From assembly GCF_036786105.1 (NCBI RefSeq), contig NZ_DAIQRQ010000003.1:124001-188000 (forward strand): DNA of 64,000 nt, read 5' to 3'. Of this stretch, positions 52,151 through 61,128 are shown piece after piece (positions within the stretch are counted from its first letter, which is position 1; each line of letters opens with the position of its first letter). The stretch comes from Ohtaekwangia sp036786105 (GTDB taxonomy: Bacteria; Bacteroidota; Bacteroidia; Cytophagales; Cyclobacteriaceae). The translations under genes were made by a program, and so were the position numbers. The notes under the pieces were generated by a model. It did not search any database and was not told the origin of the DNA. It saw nothing but the letters and a program-made list of their open reading frames with translations.

Positions 52151-55100
52151 TTACGACTTCTTGATAATTTTCAATCGTGCAGTGCCTACTGTTATAACAT
52201 ACGTGCCCTGTGGTAAGGTGCCGAGGTCAAGTATAACCGTTTCGTCTGCCGGAGCTGCTGTTTTCTCAAGCACGGTTTCGCCTACAACATTCATTACTGA
52301 AATGGTCTGTGTTCTGTCGCTGCCGGATAGATTTACCGTAACCACATCGGTAAATGGATTCGGAAATGCAGACACTGTTTGTGGTGAAGTGGCAGCCGAT
52401 CTTGCTGTTGCCGTTGTCGCTGCTTTGAAGATCACTCCGTTAGATGTTAATGCACAGCTTCCGCTGGTTACCTGCACGGTATATTTTCCTCCGATAGAGG
52501 GATATATATAGGGTTGCGTTTCGCCATCAATCGTCTCACCATCTACAAACCACTGGTACTGATATGTATCATTTGCTACGGTATAAAACTTCGTGCCCAT
52601 TACGGAAATAGAAGGCTTTGCGATAGAATCAATCGTAACATTTATAGTTGAGTCGAGCGATACAGCGGAACATCCACCATAACCATAACTTGCTTTTACT
52701 TCTACCAGAGTCGTGCCGCTGTGCAGTTGAGCTCTGTGAAGAATTAATGGAAGATCGCTTCCGGAAGATACAGCCTGGTCGGATACAGCTACTCCGTTTG
52801 CAAAAGCCTGGTATATTACATCGGTTTGCGGATCGACAACAATCACAGTAGGGTCGGTATCACAAACTGTTTTCGTGCTGAGTATCTTCGCTGATTCGAT
52901 GGCAGGTTTGCCCAGTGCAAGCGTAAAGCGGGAACCCTTGGAAGCAGCATCACTGGTTACAGCAAAGCTATACGTGAATCCCTCTGTTACTGCTACTGTA
53001 GTGCCCAGGAATGCATCCTGCAGATATACTGTGGTTACCGTGTTGTCGATGCCTTTGAATTGCAAGGTATAATTTCCAATGGCGGCGTTGCTAACATTAA
53101 CCGGTATGCCGGCCTGACAGAACTGATCGGAAATTACGTTGATTGACAATGATACACCATCGGTAGATTTAGACGAAAGGTTGAAATACGTATTGGCTTG
53201 CTTCACAGCATCTTCACCTTTGACATAGGCATTGGATGCCGATGACAGAATTTGTATATAGGCCTGATCGTCCAGTTTTCCGTTGGTCATGGTAATCTCG
53301 ATGGATTGTGGTTCACCTGCCTCCCGATAGAAAGATCCATCGGTAGTATATTTGGCATTTTCGGTAATTGTCAGGGCAGGTGTTGAAGATGTAGCCTGCA
53401 CCCAGAACGATTGGCCCGGAGCAATTACACCGTTTGCCAGGTTTCCGGTGGTACCGTTCCACACGCGCCATCTATACTCTGTACCGAAGTTCTCACGCAC
53501 CGATACAATGCTGCTCACATTCTGGAAGGTAGACCATTTACCTCCGGTGTTGCTACCGGTCCATTGTATAGGAGCAGGGTATGGATTACCCAATAGATTC
53601 CATCCGTTGTCCTGACCTGATGTACCGCCGGTAAGGCCGAATACAAATGTACCCTGATACGGGCTACCGGTCATTTCCCACGTAGTAGGGTTGGTGCCTT
53701 CACGAACAAACAGCGAATATCCTTTTCCTATTTTGAGTGTATCCTGGTTTGTGCTGCCATTAGCCGGGAAGTTCAGCCATCCGCCTGCCGGCTCGTTGTA
53801 GTTGAACATGGAAGCAGTGGTACTGTTGATGCCTGTACCTGTACTTCTGCCGGTGAACTGTCCGGTAACCGGTATATATTTCTGAATATCGGCTACTTTC
53901 ATGCCTCTGATCGGAGAGGCGATGTAGCGGTATATTCTGCCTTCGCCATCCATATAGCGTTGGAAAACTATATCGCCTGTAATTTTCGCACCTGACAACA
54001 GCGGACCGATACGTGCAGTACCGCTGGCGTTTGACACCAGCGTAAGATTACCGGTATATGTATTCAGCTCACCTTTACCAATCGTTACGAGGTTTGTGGT
54101 CTTGATAGCGCTTAGTAAATTGAACTTGCCGGTGCTGCTGGTATTCAGCGACAGGTTTGTAAGCGTGTTATAAGTATCGCTAAAGATAAGATTTGATGAT
54201 AGCGGCGATGTAGTGTTCAATGTCAGGTTTCCACCATTCATTGCTATTACACCGGCTTCTCCGTTCGGGTTTACAGAAACATCTCCCACGAGTGACAAAT
54301 TGTTTTTGCCCAGCTGTAGTAAGGCTCCGGTTTCCAATATCAAACCGCCACCCGTTGATGTACCGGTATTGATTGTTACCGGGTTGCTGGTGCCATTGTT
54401 GATGGTAAGCGCATCGCCGAAATCAACCGTTAATTGATACAGACTCAGATCCTGGTTGGCTGGTATGGTAAGCGTGTGGCTCCTGGTACCTTTAAAGATC
54501 ACCGAGTATAGCTGCGTTGATGTAGGGCTTTCGGCTCCCTGGAAGGTGAGATCGCCATTTACAGCAATGATTGATTTATTAGGTTCACCACCTCGCACGG
54601 CTACCTGATCAGCCACGTTAAGATTACCTTTCACGGTAATAGAACTTAATGGCAATGTTTTGGTTGTTGCGCCGGTGTTCAGGTTAAGATTACCGTATGA
54701 ACCATTGGGCACCGTACCCGCTACGTTGAAGTTTACAGTAGAGGTTGCCGACAGAATGCCAAACGTTGGTATTGTAGCGTTGTTCAAATTGATAACCGTG
54801 TTGTCGTTGGCTTCCATTCTTCCGGTAAGGGCCGCGTTAACGTTAAGGGTTATACCCGATTCAACCACAACTTTGGAACCTGTGCCCGAAACGGTCCATG
54901 CAGCATTAAGATCAACATTACCGGTTCTGTTACGAATATTGAAATACTCAAAGCCATTGGTAAAGTTAGGAGGCGCAGCACCTGTACCGTTGGTGTTGGT
55001 TCCCCAGGTAGTAAGGTCTTGCAGGTTACCGGTAGCTTTTGAGTAATAGTTTACAGGGGTAGCACCCGTACGGAAGAGTTTGGCATTCGGTATAGTCTGT

Positions 55101-57568
55101 TTACCCAAACCTGTTCCCGAACCTGGCGGATCGTATTGCACGGTAAGTGTTGGCGCGGCTACACTGTTGGCATAGAAGTAGACCACGCGTATAGCATGTT
55201 TTCCTGTTGTTGTAATATTTACCGTTTTCGATTTTTCAGTAGCGGTAGTTTTTGTACCATCATTGTCTACCTGCAGTACACCATCAATGTAGAGGCGGCT
55301 TCCATCGTCTGACTTGGTGTAAAATATATAGTTACCAGTAACATCAATCTGGATGTAGCCATCGAATGCAAATACAAATTTGATGTTCCGGTTTCTGGGT
55401 GTTATATCAAAGTTACTAACGATGCCTGTTTTTACAGGTGTCCGTGTTGTACTGAAGTAGCTGTTCAACGTAAATGTAGCCGGCACAGTGAGAGGCTCAT
55501 AGTAAGAGTATGCCAGGCCGTTTTGTGGTGTGAGCGTTGTTACCTGTAGCGCTTCACCTGCAAAATCAGAATAATTACCGCGGGCATCAACAGCTCTTAC
55601 GTTGATGAAGTAAGTTGTGTTTGGTGCGAGGTTGCTTAATGTATAAGAAGTTGCCGTAACGGCTCCGTTTACAAGGTTTGAGCTTTCATATACTTCATAT
55701 TTAGCCACCTGGTCGTTGTCAGTAGAGGCATCCCATGAAATGGAGATCTGTGTATCGGTAATATTTGTTACCACCAGGTTTTCCGGAGCGCTTGGTTTGA
55801 TCAGGTCGTTCGGAAGTGTGATGCTTCGCTCGGCCCCAAATTTACCATCGCCACCGCCCACAACACGAACGCGGTAAAAGTACTTGGCCATCGGACGAAG
55901 TCCCGTGTCAGTATAGCTTGTGGAGTTTGCCGGTACAATAGCAACCAGTTTATAAGGTTCACTGGTATAGCCATTGATATTATTACGGTTTCTCCAGATT
56001 TCGAAATACTCTTCATTGGCAGAGTTATCCGTCCATACAATTTTGGCAGACGTTTCTGATATAGCGGTAAGTGCGTTTGTGGCAACTGTAGGAGCTGTGG
56101 GCCCTATGTGTGGACTGGTATAGTATACAACTACAGGAGATGAAAGAAGACTTTCACAACCTGAGTTCTCTCTTACTTTCACAGCATAGGTACCCGCCTC
56201 GTTGGTGGTTCCTGCTGTGCCGGAGCTGTTCAGGAAGTATGCAACTTTTGTGTTGGTAGTAGTAGTATCGAAAGGTGTGCCGTTTTTGTACCAGTAATAT
56301 TGAGGGAACCCTTCCGGTGCTACCAGTTTCATCGTATCGGTCTTCGCACCGTTGAAGTCGATCGGTAAGATGCGTGTACCCTTTGTGTTGGTAAGCGCAG
56401 GCGAGTAGGTTGAACTCGACTTCGGTGTGATGACCAGCGGTTTTGACTCCGCCCATTTTCCATTTTTACGCTGGAACTTCACTGTGTACGTTCCCGTCTG
56501 ATTCAATGTATAGAATCGGGTAGTGGCGCCTGCTATATCGATACCATTGTAGGTCCATTGATAGGCGAGGAAACCATCGGAGAAACCAAGTTTAATAGAG
56601 CCGTTCGGGCAAAGTTCTGTTACGCCTCCAAATACAAATATATTCTTCTTGTTCTGTGCGAGTATCCAGGGGAAAAAGTTAGGTTCGGCATACGCGGTAG
56701 TCCACGTGCCGTGACCTAAAGTAGGATATACAGTATAGATTGGCGAACCTCCTTTACTTTTAATGAGATCGATAAGATCGCGTGAAGCCTGAGGCTTTGG
56801 GTTGGTATCCAAACCTCCCTGAAACAACCAGAGCGGCATAGTTACGAGGATATCACTCATAATATCGGCGTTACTTCCTACTCCCGACATCGGCAGCATG
56901 GCTGCGAAGAGATCGGGGCGCTTGGCTGCGGCATCCCATGTACCCTTGGCACCGTTCGAGAGGCCATGCACCGTAATGCGGTCCTGATCGACATTGTAGT
57001 GTGAAATAAAGTATTCAACAATGCCAATGGTCATGCGCATGTTGTCGCTTTCAATCCCGCTGTCCCAGCCGTTTTGCCACGCACCACTATAGCTTACCTG
57101 CGGGAAAATTACGATACCCGGAAAAGCACCCGCAGCGGTGGGCGACTTGGACACAGCGGCAAGGTGAGAGGGACCAGCGTGTGCTGTGTTGGTACTGTTG
57201 TTATCGTATTGTAGATCAGAAGGTCCGTAGGCATAATGATCCTCCCAGGAACGTCCCGATTCACCGGCGCCGTGCAGCATCAGGATCAGCGGATACTTGG
57301 TGAGTGTATCCTTCTTGTTAAAGTTGGTTGGGAAGATTACCCGGAAATTCAGGAATTCGGTAACGTTAGTACCATTGCCTTTCCAATACGTGTACTCGCG
57401 AATCTTATTTTCATTCGCAAAGGATACCATTTTGTAATAATGCCCGAGAGCATTGTTGCGCATGGTATATCCACTGTCGTAGTGGATCGTTTGAGCAAAA
57501 ACGTGGGGGGTTAAGGCCACGATAAACAAAGCTATCGCAGCTGCCGAGAGCGGTTTGGTTAGGAACAT
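52151..57568 (-). CDS. Giant secreted esterase-like protein with FN3, PA14 and T9SS type A sorting domain
   Basis: The 1805-residue protein has a signal peptide, then an alpha/beta hydrolase domain (about 30-300) like poly(3-hydroxybutyrate) depolymerase or COG4099-type predicted peptidases, with LILMLHGAGESGRSW, nucleophile Ser204 in HGLSNGAKG, acid in FQGGLDTNP and His in LGHGTW. Two Ig/PKD-like blocks, two FN3 domains (about 495-680), a PA14 domain (about 690-830), a 900-residue region of repetitive beta structure (about 830-1725, with GWNLLGNPYPAPIQW) and a C-terminal SAFPNPFTD...GTYVITV sorting signal follow. It is a paralog of the next upstream gene, which lacks the 900-residue insertion. 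Confidence 0.9.
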   Translation of the reverse strand: MFLTKPLSAAAIALFIVALTPHVFAQTIHYDSGYTMRNNALGHYYKMVSFANENKIREYTYWKGNGTNVTEFLNFRVIFPTNFNKKDTLTKYPLILMLHGAGESGRSWEDHYAYGPSDLQYDNNSTNTAHAGPSHLAAVSKSPTAAGAFPGIVIFPQVSYSGAWQNGWDSGIESDNMRMTIGIVEYFISHYNVDQDRITVHGLSNGAKGTWDAAAKRPDLFAAMLPMSGVGSNADIMSDILVTMPLWLFQGGLDTNPKPQASRDLIDLIKSKGGSPIYTVYPTLGHGTWTTAYAEPNFFPWILAQNKKNIFVFGGVTELCPNGSIKLGFSDGFLAYQWTYNGIDIAGATTRFYTLNQTGTYTVKFQRKNGKWAESKPLVITPKSSSTYSPALTNTKGTRILPIDFNGAKTDTMKLVAPEGFPQYYWYKNGTPFDTTTTNTKVAYFLNSSGTAGTTNEAGTYAVKVRENSGCESLLSSPVVVYYTSPHIGPTAPTVATNALTAISETSAKIVWTDNSANEEYFEIWRNRNNINGYTSEPYKLVAIVPANSTSYTDTGLRPMAKYFYRVRVVGGGDGKFGAERSITLPNDLIKPSAPENLVVTNITDTQISISWDASTDNDQVAKYEVYESSNLVNGAVTATSYTLSNLAPNTTYFINVRAVDARGNYSDFAGEALQVTTLTPQNGLAYSYYEPLTVPATFTLNSYFSTTRTPVKTGIVSNFDITPRNRNIKFVFAFDGYIQIDVTGNYIFYTKSDDGSRLYIDGVLQVDNDGTKTTATEKSKTVNITTTGKHAIRVVYFYANSVAAPTLTVQYDPPGSGTGLGKQTIPNAKLFRTGATPVNYYSKATGNLQDLTTWGTNTNGTGAAPPNFTNGFEYFNIRNRTGNVDLNAAWTVSGTGSKVVVESGITLNVNAALTGRMEANDNTVINLNNATIPTFGILSATSTVNFNVAGTVPNGSYGNLNLNTGATTKTLPLSSITVKGNLNVADQVAVRGGEPNKSIIAVNGDLTFQGAESPTSTQLYSVIFKGTRSHTLTIPANQDLSLYQLTVDFGDALTINNGTSNPVTINTGTSTGGGLILETGALLQLGKNNLSLVGDVSVNPNGEAGVIAMNGGNLTLNTTSPLSSNLIFSDTYNTLTNLSLNTSSTGKFNLLSAIKTTNLVTIGKGELNTYTGNLTLVSNASGTARIGPLLSGAKITGDIVFQRYMDGEGRIYRYIASPIRGMKVADIQKYIPVTGQFTGRSTGTGINSTTASMFNYNEPAGGWLNFPANGSTNQDTLKIGKGYSLFVREGTNPTTWEMTGSPYQGTFVFGLTGGTSGQDNGWNLLGNPYPAPIQWTGSNTGGKWSTFQNVSSIVSVRENFGTEYRWRVWNGTTGNLANGVIAPGQSFWVQATSSTPALTITENAKYTTDGSFYREAGEPQSIEITMTNGKLDDQAYIQILSSASNAYVKGEDAVKQANTYFNLSSKSTDGVSLSINVISDQFCQAGIPVNVSNAAIGNYTLQFKGIDNTVTTVYLQDAFLGTTVAVTEGFTYSFAVTSDAASKGSRFTLALGKPAIESAKILSTKTVCDTDPTVIVVDPQTDVIYQAFANGVAVSDQAVSSGSDLPLILHRAQLHSGTTLVEVKASYGYGGCSAVSLDSTINVTIDSIAKPSISVMGTKFYTVANDTYQYQWFVDGETIDGETQPYIYPSIGGKYTVQVTSGSCALTSNGVIFKAATTATARSAATSPQTVSAFPNPFTDVVTVNLSGSDRTQTISVMNVVGETVLEKTAAPADETVILDLGTLPQGTYVITVGTARLKIIKKS

Positions 57569-57600
57569 ATAAGTTTAAAGCCATTATACCAATAGACATA

Positions 57601-57608
57601 CAAATGTA
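57601..57608 (-). promoter_or_regulatory. Bacteroidota -7 promoter element (TACATTTG, minus strand)
   Basis: The reverse complement of 57601-57608 reads TACATTTG, matching TAnnTTTG, 33 bp before the start codon of the 1805-residue esterase gene. Confidence 0.4.
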
Positions 57609-57710
57609 ATGATATATAACCCACGTAATAAAAAAGTAACTTTTTAAATTTTAATAGCTATCCATAGAAAAAGAAGGGACCGATTTATAGCCTGTGCAAA
57701 CGTATGAAAT

Positions 57711-57741
57711 AAAAAACGCTGCCTGATTAGGGCAGCGTTTT
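57711..57741 (-). terminator. Rho-independent terminator of the 890-residue esterase gene
   Basis: AAAACGCTGCC (57713-57723) and GGCAGCGTTTT (57731-57741) form an 11-bp stem with a 7-base loop. On the minus strand a T run follows (complement of A at 57711-57716). It lies 26 bp after the gene's stop and separates the two paralogous genes. Confidence 0.9.
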
Positions 57742-57766
57742 CGTTGGATAAGAGGGTCTTTCTAAA

Positions 57767-60439
57767 CTAATTTTTCTTTACAATTCGTATTCTTTTAGAG
57801 TCAACACCCAATATATAGGTGCCTTCTTTCAGATCAGAAATTTCAATGTTCTTGATATCCTGCATGCCATCAACGTTGATCCTCCGCACGGTATTACCTA
57901 CCTGGTCGTAGATGGTAATGGTGTGAGCCTTGTACTGTGTAAGGTCTATCGTAAGATTGTTTCGAACCGGGTTCGGGAATACAGATACTTCTCCTGCTGC
58001 TACACGTGCACCAGAGCCACCGCTTGCCAGGAAGAGCTTATTGTCTGGAATGGTTTGTTTCGGTGCGGCTCCTGGCGGATCGTATTGTACGGTAAGTGCC
58101 TGGCCACCTCCGTTTTCAAAGAATGTTACTTTGATCGGGAAACGACCGGTAGAGGCAAAGTTATAGGTACCACTGCGTTCTACCGTTCCATGCAGGCCGT
58201 CATTATCAACAACCATCGTGTTGTTGATATACAAACGGCTTCCGTCATCGGATGCAGTATAGAAAGTATAAGTGCCGGTAGCATCGATCTGAATATATCC
58301 TTCAAAAGAGAATACAAAGAGATCGTCCTGACGTCTTACACTGATGTCGAAGTTGTTTACAATGCCCGTAACATCCGGTGTTTGAGTAAAGTCGAATGCC
58401 TGCAAGCTGGACAATGAAGTTTCCGATTCCCAGTATTTATAAGAGAGACCTCCCTCCGGTGTAGTAAAGTTTACACTTCCGGATGCAGACACATTGTTAC
58501 GTGCATCCACCGCTTTTACTTCGGCTGTATAGGTAGCGCCCGGTGTAAGGCCTGTTAATGTAAACGAAGTAGTTGTAGATGTACCTACCTGTGTAGCGTT
58601 CAACAGGATCTGATAGCTTGCTACCTGGTCGTTGTCGGTTGATGCCGTCCAGGTTAACAATGCCTGGAAGCCAGTCTGGTTGCTGATCGCCAGATTGGTT
58701 GGTGCGCTTGGTGGTATAGCATCATCCTGTGTTGTGATCAGTTTTTCATTGGAGAAACGTCCATCATTTCCGCCGATGGCACGAATGCGATAGAAGTATT
58801 GGGCATTCGGGCGAAGACCTGCGTCTACAAACGACAATACATTTTGTCCAACAATGCCTACAACTTTATAAGGCTCTGAAGAGTATCCGTTGGCAGCACG
58901 TCTGTTTCTCCAGACCTCGTAGTAATCTTCTGCAGGTGAATCAGACCATGACAAGCTTGTTTGTGTAGCCGAGAGAACAACCGGATTAGCCTGCACCGGA
59001 GGTGTAGGGTTGGTATGAGGCGAAGTATATACTACGCTAATAGTATTAGAAGGCAAGCTTGAACAACCTGTGCTTTCTTTTACGCGCACAGTATACGAGC
59101 CAGCCGTTGTTGCACTGCCGGTACCGGTAGAAATGTTGCGTGTGCTGCTGGTAGTAGTAGCTACCACTGCGCCGTCTTTCAGCCAGGTATACTCTGTGTA
59201 ACCGGTTGGAGCCACCAGGTCAACTACGTTGTTAGAGCTGATGTCTATCGGCAGTATTTTCGATCCTGTATTGGTAAGCGTAGGAGAGAACGTAGAAGCA
59301 GGTTTTGAGGTAATGTTGGTAGGGAATGATTCGTACCATACGTTATCGGCACGCTTGAACTTAACGGTATAGGTACCTACAACGGATGCGTTATAAAAAC
59401 GATCTGTTGCTCCGGCTATATCCACGCCGTTCAAAGTCCACTGGTATTGTGTGAAACCTGCAGAGAATCCAAGTTTTACAGACTCACCGATACAGAAAGC
59501 AGGGGAGCCTCCAAATACATATATTTTTCGCTTATCCTGCGCCAGCAGCCAGGAGAAGAAATCAGGTTCTGCATACGCTGCATACCAGGTTCCGTGACCG
59601 GTGTTTGGATACAAGGTATAACGTGGACTTCCTCCTTTGGAGATCAGCGTATTAATAATAGACTGTGCTGAAGTAGGATTGGGGTTGGTATCCAAACCTC
59701 CCTGGAATAACCAGAGGGGAGTGGTTACGAGTGTAGTGGTCATGATATCAGGGTTACTTCCTACACCTGACATTGGTGCCATAGCTGCAAACAGATCAGG
59801 TCTCTTGGAAGCAAAGTCCCAGGTTCCTTTTGCTCCATTTGAAAGGCCGTGCACATAGATACGGTTGATGTCTGCGTTATAGTTGGCCAACATGTATTCA
59901 ATTATCTTAACGGCCATGTTCTCATTCTGTGTAAGAGCTCCATTGTTCCAGCCGTTCTCCCAGGCACCACTATGATTTACCTGCGGGAAAATTACAATAC
60001 CCGGAAAAGCGCGCGGGTCTGATGCATTTCTGTTTACAGCATCGCGGTGCTCCTGGCCGCCGTGAAGCAGGTTATGGTCATTGTTATCATAACGCACATC
60101 GCTTGGCGCATACGAGAATACACCCTGCCATGATCTGCCCGATTCACCGGCACCGTGCAGCATAATGATCATAGGATATTTTTGTGAGCCATTCTTCTGG
60201 TAGCCGGGAGGGAAAATGGCTCTCCAGTTCATAAACTCGGTGATGGCTTGAGAAGAATTCAGTGCGCGATAGTTAAATTCTTTATACTGACTATCGTCCC
60301 AGCTTACCATTTTGTAATAGTGCGAGAGTTGATAGTTCCGGAGGCTGTAACCGCTATCGTATTGAACGGTTTGTGCGAAAAGCGTGGCGATGCAACATAC
60401 ACTGAGCAGACCACTGAGAAGCCATTTAGACATTGACAT
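57767..60439 (-). CDS. Secreted esterase-like protein with FN3, PA14 and T9SS type A sorting domain
   Basis: The 890-residue protein has the same order as its larger paralog: signal peptide (MSMSKWLLSGLLSVCCIATLFAQ), alpha/beta hydrolase domain with PMIIMLHGAGESGRSW, Ser200 in HGLSNGAKG, FQGGLDTNP and TGHGTW, Ig-like domain, two FN3 domains (DNDQVASYQILL in the second), PA14 (DDGSRLYI), and a C-terminal VSVFPNPVRNNLTI...GTYILGV sorting domain. The hydrolase halves are highly similar, so the two are a tandem duplication. Likely exported and processed by T9SS; ester or peptide substrate unknown. An intrinsic terminator follows. Confidence 0.9.
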   Translation of the reverse strand: MSMSKWLLSGLLSVCCIATLFAQTVQYDSGYSLRNYQLSHYYKMVSWDDSQYKEFNYRALNSSQAITEFMNWRAIFPPGYQKNGSQKYPMIIMLHGAGESGRSWQGVFSYAPSDVRYDNNDHNLLHGGQEHRDAVNRNASDPRAFPGIVIFPQVNHSGAWENGWNNGALTQNENMAVKIIEYMLANYNADINRIYVHGLSNGAKGTWDFASKRPDLFAAMAPMSGVGSNPDIMTTTLVTTPLWLFQGGLDTNPNPTSAQSIINTLISKGGSPRYTLYPNTGHGTWYAAYAEPDFFSWLLAQDKRKIYVFGGSPAFCIGESVKLGFSAGFTQYQWTLNGVDIAGATDRFYNASVVGTYTVKFKRADNVWYESFPTNITSKPASTFSPTLTNTGSKILPIDISSNNVVDLVAPTGYTEYTWLKDGAVVATTTSSTRNISTGTGSATTAGSYTVRVKESTGCSSLPSNTISVVYTSPHTNPTPPVQANPVVLSATQTSLSWSDSPAEDYYEVWRNRRAANGYSSEPYKVVGIVGQNVLSFVDAGLRPNAQYFYRIRAIGGNDGRFSNEKLITTQDDAIPPSAPTNLAISNQTGFQALLTWTASTDNDQVASYQILLNATQVGTSTTTSFTLTGLTPGATYTAEVKAVDARNNVSASGSVNFTTPEGGLSYKYWESETSLSSLQAFDFTQTPDVTGIVNNFDISVRRQDDLFVFSFEGYIQIDATGTYTFYTASDDGSRLYINNTMVVDNDGLHGTVERSGTYNFASTGRFPIKVTFFENGGGQALTVQYDPPGAAPKQTIPDNKLFLASGGSGARVAAGEVSVFPNPVRNNLTIDLTQYKAHTITIYDQVGNTVRRINVDGMQDIKNIEISDLKEGTYILGVDSKRIRIVKKN

Positions 60440-60939
60440 AGTGTTAGAGGATTTTTGTTTTTAGAAATGTTTCAAATAGATATGAGTTTTGGTTTAACGA
60501 AAATTTCGTGAACAGGAGGACTTGCCTCGGAGAAACAGAGAATTCGATAAAAGGAAAGATTGATGCTCCGGAAAAATGAAGTTCCGGTACTCCTGAATAG
60601 GCAGACGTGTCAAGGACTCCACACTTGTGGATCCAGATAAAAGCCCAACCATAGGATGTAATATTTTGTTACCTTTTATAGACAGTAGAAGACGCTATTC
60701 GCGTTTTCGTTTATAAATGTAGGTGAAAAAACATTACTTGAAACATAGTAAACGCTTTTTTTTAATTTTTTTTCAACTACAGTACATGTGTGCCTTTTTA
60801 AATAAAAAATATTAAAAATTATAATGATTCAATATTGTATCCCCCAAAATAGGTATAAAATTAATGGGATTTTTTAGAGTGAAATTTTGGCTTAAAAAAT
60901 CATGCCTGAAGAAAGGCCTATACTGGAAAAATGCGTTAA

Positions 60940-60977
60940 ACGGAAACTGTTAATCGTTACCTGTTTACACGTTAAAT
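60940..60977. repeat. Intergenic repeat module C
   Basis: Contains AACTGTTAATCGTTA and the exact 13-mer GTTTACACGTTAA (60963-60975) also found at 16851-16863. Confidence 0.45.
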
Positions 60978-61021
60978 GTAAAAGTCGGGGAAGACAGAAG
61001 ATAGAAAGCGTGTGTAGATAC

Positions 61022-61083
61022 CTGGAAGCTCACAGCTTTTAAAAACATCGAACAAGGAACAACTAATCAACGAATGTTGAAGC
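61022..61083. repeat. Intergenic repeat: module B-like plus module A
   Basis: On the minus strand 61041-61022 reads AAAAGCTGTGAGCTTCCAGG, close to AAATAGCTGTGAGCTACTGG at 16730-16749. Module A (CGAACAAGGAACAACTAATC followed by AACGAATGTTGAAG, 61049-61082) follows on the plus strand and matches 10111-10143. Confidence 0.5.
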
Positions 61084-61091
61084 CCCACACG

Positions 61092-61128
61092 TCCAGCGGC
61101 TGGCAGCCAGAAGCCTGCAGCTATTTTA
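61092..61128. repeat. Intergenic repeat module B at the PorP/SPOR stop codon
   Basis: AGCGGCTGGCAGCCAGAAGC (61095-61114) then CTGCAGCTATTTTA, where TTA (61126-61128) is the complement of the TAA stop of the minus-strand gene. Third case of this module abutting a stop codon. Confidence 0.6.

Larger units (their letters stand above)
60440..61125. other. 686-bp intergenic region with repeat modules
   Basis: The first 300 bp are the leader of the esterase gene, including an AT-rich stretch at about 60740-60880 and a hairpin at 60611-60631 (GGACTCCACACTTGTGGATCC) of unknown role. The remainder contains repeat modules C, A and B. No gene of plausible length is seen. Confidence 0.55.

Noticed and set aside
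60611..60631. Hairpin GGACTCCACACTTGTGGATCC as a terminator or riboswitch
   Set aside because: Short stem with a bulge, no T tract, no conserved core of a known riboswitch.
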